64,000 nt of DNA. It comes from Bradyrhizobium sp. CCGB12. GTDB lineage: Bacteria; Pseudomonadota; Alphaproteobacteria; Rhizobiales; Xanthobacteraceae. The stretch is from positions 7,564,001 through 7,628,000 of the forward strand of contig NZ_JANADO010000001.1 in NCBI RefSeq assembly GCF_024199845.1, in the 5' to 3' direction. Position numbers and translations under genes: made by a program. This document shows, in pieces, positions 43,200-55,040 of this stretch. Below the pieces are notes generated by a model. The model did no database searches, had not been told where the DNA came from, and worked only from the letters and a program-made list of their open reading frames with translations. Position 1 is the stretch's first letter. The number at the start of each line of letters is the position of its first letter.

Positions 43200-44501
43200 A
43201 TGCGCAACGAGACGATCGCTATTCACGCCGGCTACGAACCCGAAGCCACCACGCACGCGGTTGCCGTGCCGATCTACCAGACCGCGGCCTACGCGTTCGA
43301 CAGCGCTGATCATGGCGCGGCGCTCTTCAATCTCGAGGCGGAAGGTTTTCGCTACAGCCGCATCGCCAATCCGACCAGCGCGGTGCTCGAGAAGCGCATC
43401 GCGCAGCTCGAAGGCGGCGTCGGCGCGCTCGCGGTCGCGACCGGCCAGGCGGCACTGCATTTCGCCTTCGTCAACGTCGCCGACCACGGCGGCAACATCG
43501 TTTCCGTGCCGCAGCTCTACGGCACCACGCACACGCTGCTCTCCCACATCCTGCCGCGGCAGGGCATCACTGGTCGGTTCGCCGAGAGCGACAGGCCCGA
43601 TGCGATCGAAAAGCTGATCGACGAGAACACCCGCGCTGTGTTTGCCGAGACCATCGGCAATCCCGCCGGCAATGTCTGCGATATCGAGGCGCTGGCCAAG
43701 GTCGCGCATGCGCATGGCGTGCCGCTGATCGTCGACAACACCGTGGCCACCCCGATCCTGCTCAAGCCGTTCGACTACGGCGCCGACATCGCCGTGCATT
43801 CGCTGACCAAGTTCCTGGGCGGTCATGGCACCACGCTCGGCGGCGCCATCGTCGATTCCGGCAACTTCCCCTGGGCCAAATATGCCGACCGCTTCCCGGC
43901 CTACAACAAGCCCGACGCCTCCTATCACGGCCTCGTCTATGCCGAGCGCTTCGGCCGCACCGCCTATATCGAGCGCGCGCGCAGCGTCTATCAGCGCACC
44001 ATGGGCTCGGTGCTGTCGCCGTTCAACGCCTTCCTGCTGCTGCAGGGCATCGAGACCGTGGCGCTGCGCATGGAGCGCCATGTCGAGAACGCCCGCAAGG
44101 TCGCCGAATTCCTGCGTGGTGATCCGCGCGTGGCCTGGGTCAATTACACGGGCTTCCCGGACAGCCCCTATTATCCGCTGGTGCAGAAATATCTTGATGG
44201 TAACGCTTCCTCGCTGTTCACCTTCGGTATCAAGGGCGGCATGGAAGCCGGCAAGACGTTCTACGATGCACTGAGGCTGATCACGCGCCTCGTCAATATC
44301 GGCGATGCCAAGTCGCTTGCCTGCCATCCGGCCTCGACCACGCATCGGCAGATGTCGCCAGAGCAGCAGCGCGTTGCCGGCGTGCTGCCGGAGACGATCC
44401 GCCTGTCGATCGGCATCGAGCATTCCTCAGACATCATCGAGGACATCGACCAGGCGCTGGAAAAGGCCTGTCCGTCGTCGCGTCTGCAGGCCGCGGAGTA
44501 G
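43200..44501 (+). CDS. metY: O-acetylhomoserine (thiol)-lyase
   Basis: 433 residues of the Cys/Met-metabolism PLP family. TIAIHAGYEPEATTHAVAVP, YSRIANPTSAVLE, VDNTVATP and the PLP lysine in VHSLTKFLGGHGT are clear, and the length fits MetY. It makes homocysteine from O-acetyl- or O-succinylhomoserine and sulfide. GGAGG sits seven bases before the ATG at 43200. The metA-like gene follows after 12 bases, so the two consecutive steps are in one operon. A hairpin (GTCCGC/GCGGAC, 43104-43143) lies in the leader, but no known riboswitch was recognised. Confidence 0.9.
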   Translation: MRNETIAIHAGYEPEATTHAVAVPIYQTAAYAFDSADHGAALFNLEAEGFRYSRIANPTSAVLEKRIAQLEGGVGALAVATGQAALHFAFVNVADHGGNIVSVPQLYGTTHTLLSHILPRQGITGRFAESDRPDAIEKLIDENTRAVFAETIGNPAGNVCDIEALAKVAHAHGVPLIVDNTVATPILLKPFDYGADIAVHSLTKFLGGHGTTLGGAIVDSGNFPWAKYADRFPAYNKPDASYHGLVYAERFGRTAYIERARSVYQRTMGSVLSPFNAFLLLQGIETVALRMERHVENARKVAEFLRGDPRVAWVNYTGFPDSPYYPLVQKYLDGNASSLFTFGIKGGMEAGKTFYDALRLITRLVNIGDAKSLACHPASTTHRQMSPEQQRVAGVLPETIRLSIGIEHSSDIIEDIDQALEKACPSSRLQAAE

Positions 44502-44513
44502 GCGGCGGCGCCG

Positions 44514-45515
44514 ATGACGATCTTGATCGCCAGGGATCAGGTCATATCGAGCCCGGCACTGGTGCCGGCCGAGTGTGATCTCACGCGCGATCATGGTGGC
44601 GCCGAGCTGACCATCGGGCTGATCAACAACATGCCGGATGCGGCGCTGAAGGCCACCGAGCGGCAGTTCTTGAAGCTGCTCCAGGCGGCCGCGGGCCTGC
44701 GTCGCATCCGCTTCCACTGCTTCTCGCTGCCTAGCGTGAAGCGCTCGCCGGAAGCGACATGGCACGTGGAAAGTGAATATTCGGAACTTGCCGAGCTCCG
44801 GCGCCACAAGTTCGATGGGCTGATCGTGACCGGTGCCGAGCCGGTCGCGCCCGAGCTCGATCAGGAGCCCTATTGGCGCGAGCTGACCGAGCTGATCGAC
44901 TGGGCCAAGGTCAACACCCGTTCGACGATCTGGTCGTGCCTCGCCGCGCATGCGGCGGTGCTGCATCTCGACCGTATCGAACGACGGCGGCTGCCGGCCA
45001 AGTGCCACGGCATCTTCGATTGCGAAGCCGTGACACACGATCTCCTGACGCGTGCCGCGCCTGCGCCGCTCAAGGTCTCGCATTCGCGCCTGAACGAGAT
45101 CGCCGAGAACGATCTCGTTCAAGCCGGATACCAGGTGCTGACCCGCTCGGAAGTGGCCGGCGTCGATGTCTTCGTCCGCCAATATGCCAGCCGTTTCGTG
45201 TTCTTCCAGGGCCACCCGGAATACGACGCGCTGTCGCTCCAGCGCGAATATCTGCGCGACATCGGCCGCTATCTCGCGCGTGAGCGCGAGACTTATCCGC
45301 GTCTGCCCGTGAGTTATTTTGACGCAGCGACGGAGGAGAAACTTGCCCGCTTCGAGAAGCAGGCGAGGCACCAGCGTCATCCGGCGCTCACCAACGAATT
45401 GCCTGCGCTGAATTTGTGCACCGATATCGCCGCCGGGAGCGCGGCGGCGGCGTTATTCCGGAACTGGCTGCAGGATCTCGGCGCGCACGCCGACGTGCCG
45501 GTCCCTGCCCGCTAG
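44514..45515 (+). CDS. metA: homoserine O-acyltransferase, MetA family
   Basis: 333 residues. LTIGLINNMPDAALKATERQF is the hallmark start of MetA. The nucleophile Cys lies in IWSCLAAHAAVLHL and the catalytic His in FFQGHPEYDALSLQREY. The enzyme activates homoserine with an acyl group from succinyl- or acetyl-CoA; the sequence alone does not settle which. Linkage with metY suggests acetyl, because MetY normally uses O-acetylhomoserine. The C-terminal tail (residues about 290-333) is longer than in E. coli MetA. Confidence 0.85.
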   Translation: MTILIARDQVISSPALVPAECDLTRDHGGAELTIGLINNMPDAALKATERQFLKLLQAAAGLRRIRFHCFSLPSVKRSPEATWHVESEYSELAELRRHKFDGLIVTGAEPVAPELDQEPYWRELTELIDWAKVNTRSTIWSCLAAHAAVLHLDRIERRRLPAKCHGIFDCEAVTHDLLTRAAPAPLKVSHSRLNEIAENDLVQAGYQVLTRSEVAGVDVFVRQYASRFVFFQGHPEYDALSLQREYLRDIGRYLARERETYPRLPVSYFDAATEEKLARFEKQARHQRHPALTNELPALNLCTDIAAGSAAAALFRNWLQDLGAHADVPVPAR

Positions 45516-45619
45516 CCGAGGGTTATTGGTTCCGCGTTAGGATTATTCAAGCGTTAGGCTTGCCTCAGCCAGCGCACGAATGTTTCAGTAGAGAAATACG
45601 GAATCACGGGAAACGCAGC

Positions 45620-46363
45620 GTGTGGTCGGCATTCCAGAAACGCGTGAGCAATCGGCTGGCCCGGCACTTCCGTGCCGCGCCGCACCGGTTGCCTGTGCGC
45701 GCGCCGATCGTGAGCTTCACCTTCGACGATGCCCCGGAAAGCGCCGCAGGCGAGGGTGCCGAACTCCTGGAGAAACACGGCGGTCGCGGCACATTCTATC
45801 TCTCGGGCAGCCTGGTCGATCAGCCGTCGGACCATTGGCATGGCTTGTCGAATGACGCGATCGTGCGGCTGCACCAGGCCGGCCACGAGATTGCCTGCCA
45901 CACCTTCTCGCACCAGTGCGCGGTCGATCTCGACGAGACGGCCATGGCCCGCGAGATCGAACGGAACCGCAGCCATTTCCGCAGCATCGATTCCTCGATC
46001 GAGCTCGAGAATTTCGCCTATCCGTATGGCCTCGCCTCGGTCTGGCGCAAGCCGCAGCTTGCAAGGGCCTACCGCTCGGCGCGCGGCATTCTCCCGGGCG
46101 TCAATCGCGACGTCATCGACCTCCAGTTCCTGCGCGCTTCGCCTTTGATCGATTGCGAGATCGATGCGGAAGGTATCGACCGCTATTTCGACGAGGCGGT
46201 CGAGAGCGGCGGATGGCTGATCTTCTACGGCCATGACGTTGCCGATCGGCCGAGCCCCTATGGCTGCACGCCGCACCTGATGCGCCATGCGCTGCAGGCG
46301 GCGGAGAAGCGCAGCATGCCGATCGTGACGGTCGCAGAGGCGCTGCGAAGGATCGGAGCGTAA
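45620..46363 (+). CDS. polysaccharide deacetylase family protein
   Basis: 247 residues of the NodB-homology fold: SFTFDDAPES contains the metal-binding Asp pair, GHEIACHTFSH the two metal His residues, and ENFAYPYG the conserved motif 3. It probably removes acetyl groups from a cell-wall or exopolysaccharide substrate. There is no signal peptide with the GTG start at 45620. A longer frame runs back into metA, but it has no binding site. Gap to metA is 104 bases. Confidence 0.82.
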   Translation: MWSAFQKRVSNRLARHFRAAPHRLPVRAPIVSFTFDDAPESAAGEGAELLEKHGGRGTFYLSGSLVDQPSDHWHGLSNDAIVRLHQAGHEIACHTFSHQCAVDLDETAMAREIERNRSHFRSIDSSIELENFAYPYGLASVWRKPQLARAYRSARGILPGVNRDVIDLQFLRASPLIDCEIDAEGIDRYFDEAVESGGWLIFYGHDVADRPSPYGCTPHLMRHALQAAEKRSMPIVTVAEALRRIGA

Positions 46364-46375
46364 GAGGTCCTCTTC

Positions 46376-46520
46376 CCTTCTCCCCTTGCGGGAGAAGGTG
46401 GCGCGAAGCGCCGGATGAGGGGTTCGCTCGTCAACTCCAACTCTAACGAGCCCGTGGAAACAACCCCTCACCCGTCTCGCCGCTACGCGGCGAGCCACCC
46501 TCTCCCGCAAGGGGAGAGGG
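46376..46520. repeat. pair of inverted intergenic palindromes (rhizobial type)
   Basis: Two hairpin-rich units face each other. 46376-46422 has CTTCTCCCCTTGCGGGAGAAG followed by GCGCGAAGCGC. 46464-46520 has TCTCGCCGCTACGCGGCGAG followed by CTCTCCCGCAAGGGGAGAG. A further short unit lies at 63124-63147. They fill the gap before recQ and could also act as terminators. Confidence 0.7.
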
Positions 46521-46617
46521 TAAGAGTGCGGCTTTGTCTCCCAAACGGACTTGCCACGCCAACCCCGCCATGCGACTGGCCTTGTGACGATTCCCCCAGC
46601 CTCGCTTCGACCCGCCC

Positions 46618-48483
46618 ATGTCCTCCTCCTCCACCGCTCCACTGCCAGCACCGGCCAACGGCCGCGATGCGCTGTCGGTGCTGCATTCGGTGTTCGGCCT
46701 GCCGGGGTTCCGCGGCGCGCAGGGTGAGATCGTCAGGCACGTGACGGATGGCGGCAATTGCCTGGTGCTGATGCCGACCGGCGGCGGCAAGTCGCTCTGC
46801 TACCAGCTTCCTTCATTGCTGCGCGAAGGCTGCGGCATCGTGGTCTCGCCGCTGATCGCGCTGATGCGCGACCAGGTTGCGGGCCTGATCGAGGCCGGCG
46901 TCAACGCCGCCGCGCTGAACTCGTCGCTGTCTTCGCAGGAGGCCTCGGAGGTGGAGCGCCGCCTGATTGCGGGTGATCTCGACCTGCTCTATGTCGCGCC
47001 GGAACGGCTGGTGACGCCGCGCTGCCTGTCGATGTTGGCGCAGGCGAAGGTGGCGCTGTTCGCGATCGACGAAGCGCATTGCGTCTCGCAATGGGGCCAT
47101 GACTTCCGTCCTGAGTATGTCGGCCTCTCCATCGTCGCCGAGCGCTTTCCCGACGTGCCGCGCATCGCGCTCACCGCGACCGCCGACGAGCTGACGCGCA
47201 AGGAGATCGTCGAGCGGCTTCAGCTGACAGGCGCGCCGCAGTTCGTCTCGAGTTTCGACCGGCCCAACATCCGCTACGAGATCGTCGACAAGCGCAATGC
47301 GGTGTCGCAGCTGAAGGAGTTCATCCGCGAGCGCCACATGGGTGATGCCGGCGTGGTCTATTGCCTCTCGCGCAACCGTGTCGAGGAGGTCGCCGCCGCG
47401 CTCGACGAGGTCGGTATCGCCGCACTGCCCTATCACGCCGGCCTCGACAGCAGTGTGCGCTCACGCAACCAGGACCGCTTCCTCAACGAGGACGGCATCG
47501 TCATCGTCGCGACCATCGCGTTCGGCATGGGTATCGACAAGCCCGATGTGCGCTTCGTCGCCCATCTCGACCTGCCCAAGAGCATCGAAGCCTATTACCA
47601 GGAAACGGGACGCGCCGGCCGCGACGGCAAGCCGTCGGCCGCCTGGATGGCTTACGGCCTCTCCGACATCGTGCAGCAGCGCCGCATGATCGACGAATCG
47701 ACTGCTTCCGACGATTTCAAGCGGGTCTCGATCGGCAAGCTCGACGCGCTGGTCGGCCTCGCCGAGACGCCGCACTGCCGGCGCCGGCGACTGCTCGCCT
47801 ATTTCGGCGAGATCGTGATGGGCGAGACTTGCAGCAATTGCGACAACTGCCTGACGCCGCCAAAGATGCGCGACGGAAAGGTGCTGGCGCAAAAGCTCCT
47901 GTCCTGCGTCTACCGCACCGGCCAGCGTTTTGGCGCCATGCACCTGATCGACGTGCTGGTCGGGCGCCTGACCGAGAAGGTCACGCAGTTCGGTCACGAC
48001 AAGCTGTCGGTGTTCGGCATCGGCCGCGAGCTCAACGAGAAGCAGTGGCGCACGGTGCTGCGGCAATTGGTGGCGATGGGGCATCTGCAGAGCGATAGCG
48101 AAGCCTTCGGCGCGCTGAAGCTGACCGACTCTTCGCGCGGCGTTCTGCGCGGCGAAACGGACGTGTGGCTGCGCGAGGAGGCGCCCGGCACCCGCATCCG
48201 TTCGAGCCGGGCCAAATCGCGCCGCGGCGACCTCGCGCCCGCGGCGAGCGCGCCGCAAGGCGACGTCGATCCCGAACTGCGGGCGCGGCTGCGCTCCTGG
48301 CGTTCGGACATCGCCCGCGAACGCGGCGTGCCCGCCTACGTCGTGCTTCACGACGCCACGATTGACGGCATCGTCCGGGCATGGCCGACCACGCTCGACG
48401 AGCTCCGCAACGTGCCGGGAATCGGGGACAAGAAGCTCGAGCATTACGGCGACGAGCTGCTGCAGATCATCAGGACGCGGTAG
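46618..48483 (+). CDS. recQ: ATP-dependent DNA helicase RecQ
   Basis: 621 residues with the full RecQ layout: Walker A MPTGGGKS (52-59), [28 protein letters not shown], the zinc site around [12 protein letters not shown] ... CSNCDNC, a winged-helix RQC domain, and an HRDC domain at the C-terminus ([18 protein letters not shown] ... [13 protein letters not shown]). It is the housekeeping 3'-5' helicase for recombination repair and contrasts with the truncated HNH-fused version at 2869. It appears to be a single-gene unit. Confidence 0.95.
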   Translation: MSSSSTAPLPAPANGRDALSVLHSVFGLPGFRGAQGEIVRHVTDGGNCLVLMPTGGGKSLCYQLPSLLREGCGIVVSPLIALMRDQVAGLIEAGVNAAALNSSLSSQEASEVERRLIAGDLDLLYVAPERLVTPRCLSMLAQAKVALFAIDEAHCVSQWGHDFRPEYVGLSIVAERFPDVPRIALTATADELTRKEIVERLQLTGAPQFVSSFDRPNIRYEIVDKRNAVSQLKEFIRERHMGDAGVVYCLSRNRVEEVAAALDEVGIAALPYHAGLDSSVRSRNQDRFLNEDGIVIVATIAFGMGIDKPDVRFVAHLDLPKSIEAYYQETGRAGRDGKPSAAWMAYGLSDIVQQRRMIDESTASDDFKRVSIGKLDALVGLAETPHCRRRRLLAYFGEIVMGETCSNCDNCLTPPKMRDGKVLAQKLLSCVYRTGQRFGAMHLIDVLVGRLTEKVTQFGHDKLSVFGIGRELNEKQWRTVLRQLVAMGHLQSDSEAFGALKLTDSSRGVLRGETDVWLREEAPGTRIRSSRAKSRRGDLAPAASAPQGDVDPELRARLRSWRSDIARERGVPAYVVLHDATIDGIVRAWPTTLDELRNVPGIGDKKLEHYGDELLQIIRTR

Positions 48484-48496
48484 GGCACGCCAATCC

Positions 48497-48660
48497 CTCG
48501 ACCTCGTCATCCCGGACAAGCGGAGCGCGGATCCGGGATCCATAACCACCGACCGATGTGGTTATGGCAAGCTGGCAACCACGAGTCTTCGCCAAATACG
48601 ATCCTGTGGCTATGGCTCCCGGGTTCGCGACTTCGTCGCGAACCGGGACGACAGTCTTCG
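48497..48660. repeat. intergenic repetitive element with hairpins
   Basis: The gap between recQ and acdS starts with CGTCATCCCGGACAAGCGG, a common opening of repeats in Bradyrhizobium genomes. It contains the dyad CATAACCACCGACCGATGTGGTTATG and ends in a strong hairpin (GGTTCGCGA / TCGCGAACC, loop CTTCG, 48622-48644). It separates the convergent recQ and acdS genes. Confidence 0.6.
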
Positions 48661-48664
48661 TGGG

Positions 48665-49681
48665 CTACCCGTTCCTAAACGCGTACGCATACCCGTTCAG
48701 CGCGGGCGCGCCGCCGAGATGGGCGTAGAGGATCTTCGCACCCTTCTCGAAATAGCCCTTCTTCGCAAGATCGATCAGGCCCTGCATCGACTTGCCCTCG
48801 TAGACGGGGTCGGTGATCATGCCTTCCAGACGCGCGGTGAGGCGGATCGCTTCCTTGGTCTCTTCCGAGGGCACGCCATAGGCGGGATAGGCGTAATCCT
48901 CGATCAACACAACGTCGTCAGCGACGAGCTCCTTGCCGAGTTCGACGAGCTTTGCCGTGTTTTGCGCGATCTCGAGCACTTGTGCCTTGGTCTGCGCGGG
49001 CGTGAAGGAGGCGTCGATGCCGATCACCTTTCGCGCGCGGCCGTCGGCGGCGAAGCCGACCAGCATGCCGGCATGGGTCGAGCCGGTGACGGTGCAGACC
49101 ACGATGTAGTCGAACTTGAAGCCGAGCTCTTTCTCCTGCTTGCGCACTTCCTCGGCGAAGCCGACATAGCCGAGGCCGCCGAATTTGTGCACGGAGGCGC
49201 CGGCAGGAATCGCATAGGGCTTGCCGCCCGCCGCCTTCACCTCGTCGATCGCCTGCTCCCAGCTCTTGCGGATGCCGATGTCGAAGCCGTCGTCGACCAG
49301 GCGGACGTCGGCGCCCATGATGCGCGAGAGCATGATGTTGCCGACGCGGTCATAGACCGCGTCCTCGTGTGGCACCCAGGCTTCCTGCACCAGGCGGCAC
49401 TTCATGCCGAGCTTGGCGGCGACCGCCGCGATCATGCGGGTGTGGTTGGATTGCACGCCGCCGATCGACACCAGCGTGTCGGCGTTGGAGGCGATTGCGT
49501 CGGGAATGATGTATTCGAGCTTGCGCAGCTTGTTGCCGCCATAGGCAAGGCCCGAATTGCAGTCCTCGCGCTTGGCATAGACCTCGACCTGGCCGCCGAG
49601 ATGCTTTGACAGCCGCTCCAGCTTCTCGATCGGCGTCGGGCCAAAGGTCAGCGGATAGCGCGCGAATTTTTCCAGCATCAT
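48665..49681 (-). CDS. acdS: 1-aminocyclopropane-1-carboxylate deaminase
   Basis: 338 residues, collinear with characterised AcdS. The PLP lysine K51 is in [11 protein letters not shown]294 and E295 in DPVYEG, and L322 in YAHLGG. E295 and L322 separate true ACC deaminases from D-cysteine desulfhydrases. The enzyme converts the plant ethylene precursor ACC to 2-oxobutyrate and ammonia, lowering ethylene in the host and supplying nitrogen. The numbering supports the start at 49681, one codon before a second ATG. The Lrp-type regulator is divergent, 140 bases away. Confidence 0.95.
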   Translation of the reverse strand: MMLEKFARYPLTFGPTPIEKLERLSKHLGGQVEVYAKREDCNSGLAYGGNKLRKLEYIIPDAIASNADTLVSIGGVQSNHTRMIAAVAAKLGMKCRLVQEAWVPHEDAVYDRVGNIMLSRIMGADVRLVDDGFDIGIRKSWEQAIDEVKAAGGKPYAIPAGASVHKFGGLGYVGFAEEVRKQEKELGFKFDYIVVCTVTGSTHAGMLVGFAADGRARKVIGIDASFTPAQTKAQVLEIAQNTAKLVELGKELVADDVVLIEDYAYPAYGVPSEETKEAIRLTARLEGMITDPVYEGKSMQGLIDLAKKGYFEKGAKILYAHLGGAPALNGYAYAFRNG

Positions 49682-49821
49682 GAGGCATCCAGATTGCTGT
49701 TGAGCTGACTTCAGCGCCTAGCATCGCGTCCGGAAAATGTGCTCTCAAATATTGCGCAGCATTGTCATAAGTATTGCAGATTTCCGCCAAGATTGATAGT
49801 TTTCTTCCGAAAATAGGACAA

Positions 49822-50304
49822 ATGCCGAAAGCCTTTTCCATGTCCGCCCGGCTCGATCGCACTGACCTTAAGATGCTGAGATTGCTGCAAAATAACGGCC
49901 GGCTCAGCAATGCCGAGCTGGCGGAAAACGTGGCGATCAGCCCCGCCACCTGCCACCGCCGCACCCAGCGCCTGTTCGAGGACGGTTTCATCGCCACTGT
50001 GCGCGCCATCGTGGCGCCCAAGAAGGTTTCAAAGGGCACGCTGGTGATGGTCGGCGTCGTGCTCGACCGCTCGACGCCGGAGAGCTTTGCGACCTTCGAG
50101 CAGGCCATCGCAAAACTGAAATTCGTGCTCGACTGCCACCTCGTCGCCGGCGACTTCGACTACTTCCTGAAAATCCGCGTCGGCGACATGGAGGATTTCA
50201 ACCGCATCCACGGCGAGCAGCTCATCGCGCTGCCCGGCGTGCGCCAGACCCGCACCTTCTTCGTCATGAAGGAAGTCGTCGACAACGCGCCGCTGGAGTT
50301 TTGA
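49822..50304 (+). CDS. acdR: Lrp/AsnC-family regulator of acdS
   Basis: 160 residues: an N-terminal winged helix (LDRTDLKMLRLLQNNGRLSN, then ISPATCHRRTQRLFEDGFI) and a C-terminal RAM effector domain (TLVMVGVVL ... LVAGDFDYFLKIRVGD). In rhizobia a gene of this type opposite acdS activates it in response to ACC and oxygen status; the assignment here rests on position. Start at 49822 (AGGA five bases upstream); 49840 is an alternative. Confidence 0.85.
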   Translation: MPKAFSMSARLDRTDLKMLRLLQNNGRLSNAELAENVAISPATCHRRTQRLFEDGFIATVRAIVAPKKVSKGTLVMVGVVLDRSTPESFATFEQAIAKLKFVLDCHLVAGDFDYFLKIRVGDMEDFNRIHGEQLIALPGVRQTRTFFVMKEVVDNAPLEF

Positions 50305-50384
50305 GCGGCCGTCACGGCAACTTCACTTGCCATTGCACACCTACGCGGGCGAGCCTCGCGGCTTCTCAACGAGGAGATCCCGCC

Positions 50385-50945
50385 ATGCGCCTTCCCATTC
50401 TCGATCCCAAGGATCTGACCGACGAACAGAAGCCGCTCTTTGACGACATGCGAGCGGGCATCAAGGACCACTTCAGGGGTTTCGTGAACATGCGCGACGA
50501 CGGCGCGCTGCTCGGGCCCTGGAATCCCTGGATTCGTGAGCCGCGTTTCGGCAAGCCGGTGTGGGAGCTGGTCAAGGCGATCGCCTCGAACCCGCTGCTG
50601 CCGGCGCCGGTGCGCGAGGTCGCGATCCTCGTCACCGGCTCGCATTTCCGTTCCGGCTACGAGCTCTATGCCCATGTGCTGGTCGCCGAGCAGCGCGGCC
50701 TCTCCGACGAGAAGCTCGCGACCATCGTCGCCGGGCAGCGCCCGGTGGATCTCACCAAGCAGGAGGCGGTCGCCTATGACATGGCCTCGGCGCTTGTGAG
50801 TGGCGGTGTGCTGCCAGAGCTGACCTATCGGGCCGCAGTGAAGGAGTTCGGCGAGCATGGTGCGGCCGAGCTATCCTATCTCGTCGGCGTCTACTGCATG
50901 GTCTCGGTCACGCTGAACACGTTCGACGTGCCGGTGCCGGAGTAA
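50385..50945 (+). CDS. carboxymuconolactone decarboxylase/AhpD-like family protein
   Basis: 186 residues with the helical CMD pattern: RFGKPVWELVKAIASNPLLP, VREVAILVTGSHFRSGYELY and AHVLVAEQRGLSDEKLATI. The CxxC pair of AhpD-type peroxidase partners is absent, so a peroxidase role is unlikely. GAGGAG precedes the ATG by about eight bases. The gap to acdR is 80 bases on the same strand. Substrate unknown. Confidence 0.8.
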   Translation: MRLPILDPKDLTDEQKPLFDDMRAGIKDHFRGFVNMRDDGALLGPWNPWIREPRFGKPVWELVKAIASNPLLPAPVREVAILVTGSHFRSGYELYAHVLVAEQRGLSDEKLATIVAGQRPVDLTKQEAVAYDMASALVSGGVLPELTYRAAVKEFGEHGAAELSYLVGVYCMVSVTLNTFDVPVPE

Positions 50946-50961
50946 AGCCTGCGTCCTTCGA

Positions 50962-52545
<1,584 letters not shown>

Positions 52546-52756
52546 TCGCAGCCTCCAAGGCGACACGACACAAACAGCCAGCCCAGTCTCGCTCAAGGTT
52601 CCTTGTAGCGATGTAACGCAATCGATGTTTTGGGATGAGGATTAACAAAAGGTTGACGCGCAGTGCGAAGCGATTGATGCGAAATGCGACAAGGCGCTGG
52701 TTCCGTCCGGTCAATTACGGTGGCTGCGCCTTGATCGAAAATCCCCGCGACCACAG

Positions 52757-53662
52757 TCAGTTGCGCACGGCGTAAAGCGGTGTGCGCAAGATCACCTGGT
52801 AGGCCGGCTTCGGCGTCCAGGCGATCTGGGCGGTGATGCCGAACAGGCGATTGTCATTGTCATCCATGCGGTCGAGATCGAGCCGCAGGACCGGCTGGGT
52901 GAAGGACTCCGCCAGCGTCCGGCCACCGAGCTGCGCGCCGCCGAACGACTGCACGCCGAGGCGCCCCGTGAATTTCCAGTTGCTCGGCCATTGGTAATAG
53001 CCGCCGGCATAGAGGATCGTGTTCGGCCGGATGCGGGCGAGTTGGCTGGCGATGTCGGTGTGAGTGTACTGCACGCCGGCAAGCCAGCCCCGCGTCTCGT
53101 CCTCGTCGAGCGCATAGTCGAATTCCACGATTTGGTTGAACGACGTCGTCATGCCTTGCTCGTTCGGCACCGACTGCGTGAGTGTCGATTGCAGCGTAAT
53201 GGTCGGTATCTTTCCGCCGTTCTGCTGGTAGATGTCGGCCTGCACGCCGATGTTCCAGCTGGTGATGTCGAAGGTGGACCAGCCGCCACCGATGTCGGTC
53301 GTTGAGCCCGACACGCCGCCATAGAGCGATACGCGATCGTTGACGTCCACGGTCAGCGGCAGATCGACGGCGACGGATTTGGCAGCCGGCAAGCCGTTCG
53401 GCAGCGTTGCGCCTCGTTGTGCCGCGAGCGCCGCGAACGCTGCCGACAAGGACGTGTTGCCGAAGCCGAGCCCGAGCGTGCCAGAGGGAATCGTCGCATA
53501 GATCGTGCGGAGATCCAGGTAGATGTTTGGCAGAGCCGGCTTTGTAGGCTCGTCCTCATCATCGTTGGCAGCGAAGGCTGCGCCTGCCGACATCATGAGA
53601 CAAAGCAATCCCATCGCGGCCGCGCGCAAAGCCTGAAGATGCGACGGGCGGTGAGGAGACAC
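52757..53662 (-). CDS. exported protein, possible outer-membrane beta-barrel, unknown function
   Basis: About 300 residues. A signal peptide (LRAAAMGLLCLMMSAGAAFA) precedes a body of alternating strands rich in Thr, Gly and aromatic residues (VSLYGGVSGSTTDIGGG, GWLAGVQYTHTDIASQLA, TILYAGGYYQWPSNWKF). It ends in an aromatic-rich strand pattern (YQVILRTPLYAVRN), as in transporter-like barrels. The start is uncertain: GTG at 53662 gives a normal signal peptide, ATG at 53614 a minimal one, and the frame extends to 53734. No specific family recognised. Confidence 0.6.
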   Translation of the reverse strand: MSPHRPSHLQALRAAAMGLLCLMMSAGAAFAANDDEDEPTKPALPNIYLDLRTIYATIPSGTLGLGFGNTSLSAAFAALAAQRGATLPNGLPAAKSVAVDLPLTVDVNDRVSLYGGVSGSTTDIGGGWSTFDITSWNIGVQADIYQQNGGKIPTITLQSTLTQSVPNEQGMTTSFNQIVEFDYALDEDETRGWLAGVQYTHTDIASQLARIRPNTILYAGGYYQWPSNWKFTGRLGVQSFGGAQLGGRTLAESFTQPVLRLDLDRMDDNDNRLFGITAQIAWTPKPAYQVILRTPLYAVRN

Positions 53663-53845
53663 GGGGCAATCCGGCGCGTGGCAACTTGATGACGGGATCG
53701 TTGTTAGATGGAACGTGATCGTATGTGCGGTCAAGCGTAATCCGCAAGCGGTGGACTGTACAGATATGTGCGGGTACCCTGCCGTGATCGCGCTGACACA
53801 CCCGCCTGCCAGAGTGCAGGCCGGACAATTGGAAGGACGATAGAC

Positions 53846-54094
53846 ATGAGAACGTCACGCCGAATCCTGCTCACTGGTCTGGCGGGCTTTGCCGTCGCTC
53901 CGACCGTCGTGACCGCCGCCGTACCGTCGGCTGCGTCTGACGACGTGACGGTCGCCGAAGAGCGTTTCGCGCGTACGATCGCGGCCGCTCATGCGCCCGA
54001 CGTCACCTGCGCGCGCCAGGCTGGCCGCTATGCGGACGCGCATTGGCCTGAGTATGTCTTGGCCGCCAGAGCCGTGCTCGACGCGCGCGCGTAA
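53846..54094 (+). CDS. small exported protein with twin-arginine-like signal
   Basis: 82 residues. The N-terminus SRRILLTGLAGFAVAPTVVTA resembles a short signal peptide with an Arg pair, but a full Tat consensus is not present. The mature part is a small helical peptide with one Cys (DVTCARQAGRY). GGAAGGAC lies about eight bases before the ATG at 53846. Unknown function; convergent with the esterase gene. Confidence 0.55.
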   Translation: MRTSRRILLTGLAGFAVAPTVVTAAVPSAASDDVTVAEERFARTIAAAHAPDVTCARQAGRYADAHWPEYVLAARAVLDARA

Positions 54095-54104
54095 CTCCCG
54101 CCTT

Positions 54105-55040
54105 TTATGTCTCCACCGCCCGCCTGACCTGCTCGCCGATCTGCGACAGCACGAGCTGCGCTTGCGGCAGGATTGCGCCCAAGGCGTGGAAATTGTGGAC
54201 CATGCCGTCGTGGCAGACGTGCTCGACCACGACCCCCGCGGCGAGCAGCTTGCGGGCATAAGCGTTGCCCTCGTCGCGCATCGGATCGAATTCGGCGGTG
54301 TGGATGATCGCCGTCGGCAGGCCTGCGAGCCGCGTCGCGCGCAGGGGCGAGATGCGAGGATCGGCGGCGTCTAAGCCGTTGGGCAGATAGTCGGCGAGAT
54401 CGGCTTCGATCGTGGCGCGATCGATCAGATGGCCTTCGGCGAATTCCTCGCGCGAGGGTGAGGTCTCCTCGAAATCCAGCACCGGGCAGATCAGGCATTG
54501 CGCGACGATGGAGAGGCCTGCGTTCTGGACCGCCTCCTGGCACACGATCGCAGCCAGCGTGGCACCGGCGGAATCGCCGCCGACCACGAGACGTTCGGCA
54601 TCGATGCCAAGCGATGCAGCCTCCCGCGCCACCCATTCGGTTGCGGCGGTCGCGTCGTCGACAGCGGCGGGAAATTTGTGTTCGGGCGCGAGGCGGTAGT
54701 CGATCGAGACGAGGCGGCAGCCGGTCGCATGCGCCAGCGCCGCCGCAATGCGGTCGTGCGTGGCAATGCTGCCCGCGACGAGGCCGCCGCCATGAAAGAA
54801 CACGAAGCCGGGCGCGCGCGAGCCGGCGCTCGCGGGCGAATAGAGGCGATAGGCCAGCTCTCCTCCGGGACCAGGCAGCGTGCCGTCGGACGCCGTTACA
54901 TCCGGGGCGTCTGCGCGCGCAAACTGCATCAGCTTCGCCAGCGACTGCCGCCGTGCCTCAACGCTCGGCCGGCTCCGCGCCTGCGGCGCGGCCGCGGTCA
55001 TCATGGTCAACAAGCGCCTTGCGAGCGGATCGAGCGGCAT
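54105..55040 (-). CDS. alpha/beta hydrolase, HSL-type esterase
   Basis: 311 residues of the hormone-sensitive-lipase family: oxyanion motif FFHGGGLVAGS, nucleophile VVGGDSAGATLA, then an Asp in AEFDPMRDEG and His in CHDGMVHNFH. It hydrolyses esters of short acyl chains in the cytoplasm. AGGAGAAG precedes the ATG by about eight bases. Apparently a single-gene unit, divergent from the aminotransferase gene. Confidence 0.9.
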   Translation of the reverse strand: MPLDPLARRLLTMMTAAAPQARSRPSVEARRQSLAKLMQFARADAPDVTASDGTLPGPGGELAYRLYSPASAGSRAPGFVFFHGGGLVAGSIATHDRIAAALAHATGCRLVSIDYRLAPEHKFPAAVDDATAATEWVAREAASLGIDAERLVVGGDSAGATLAAIVCQEAVQNAGLSIVAQCLICPVLDFEETSPSREEFAEGHLIDRATIEADLADYLPNGLDAADPRISPLRATRLAGLPTAIIHTAEFDPMRDEGNAYARKLLAAGVVVEHVCHDGMVHNFHALGAILPQAQLVLSQIGEQVRRAVET

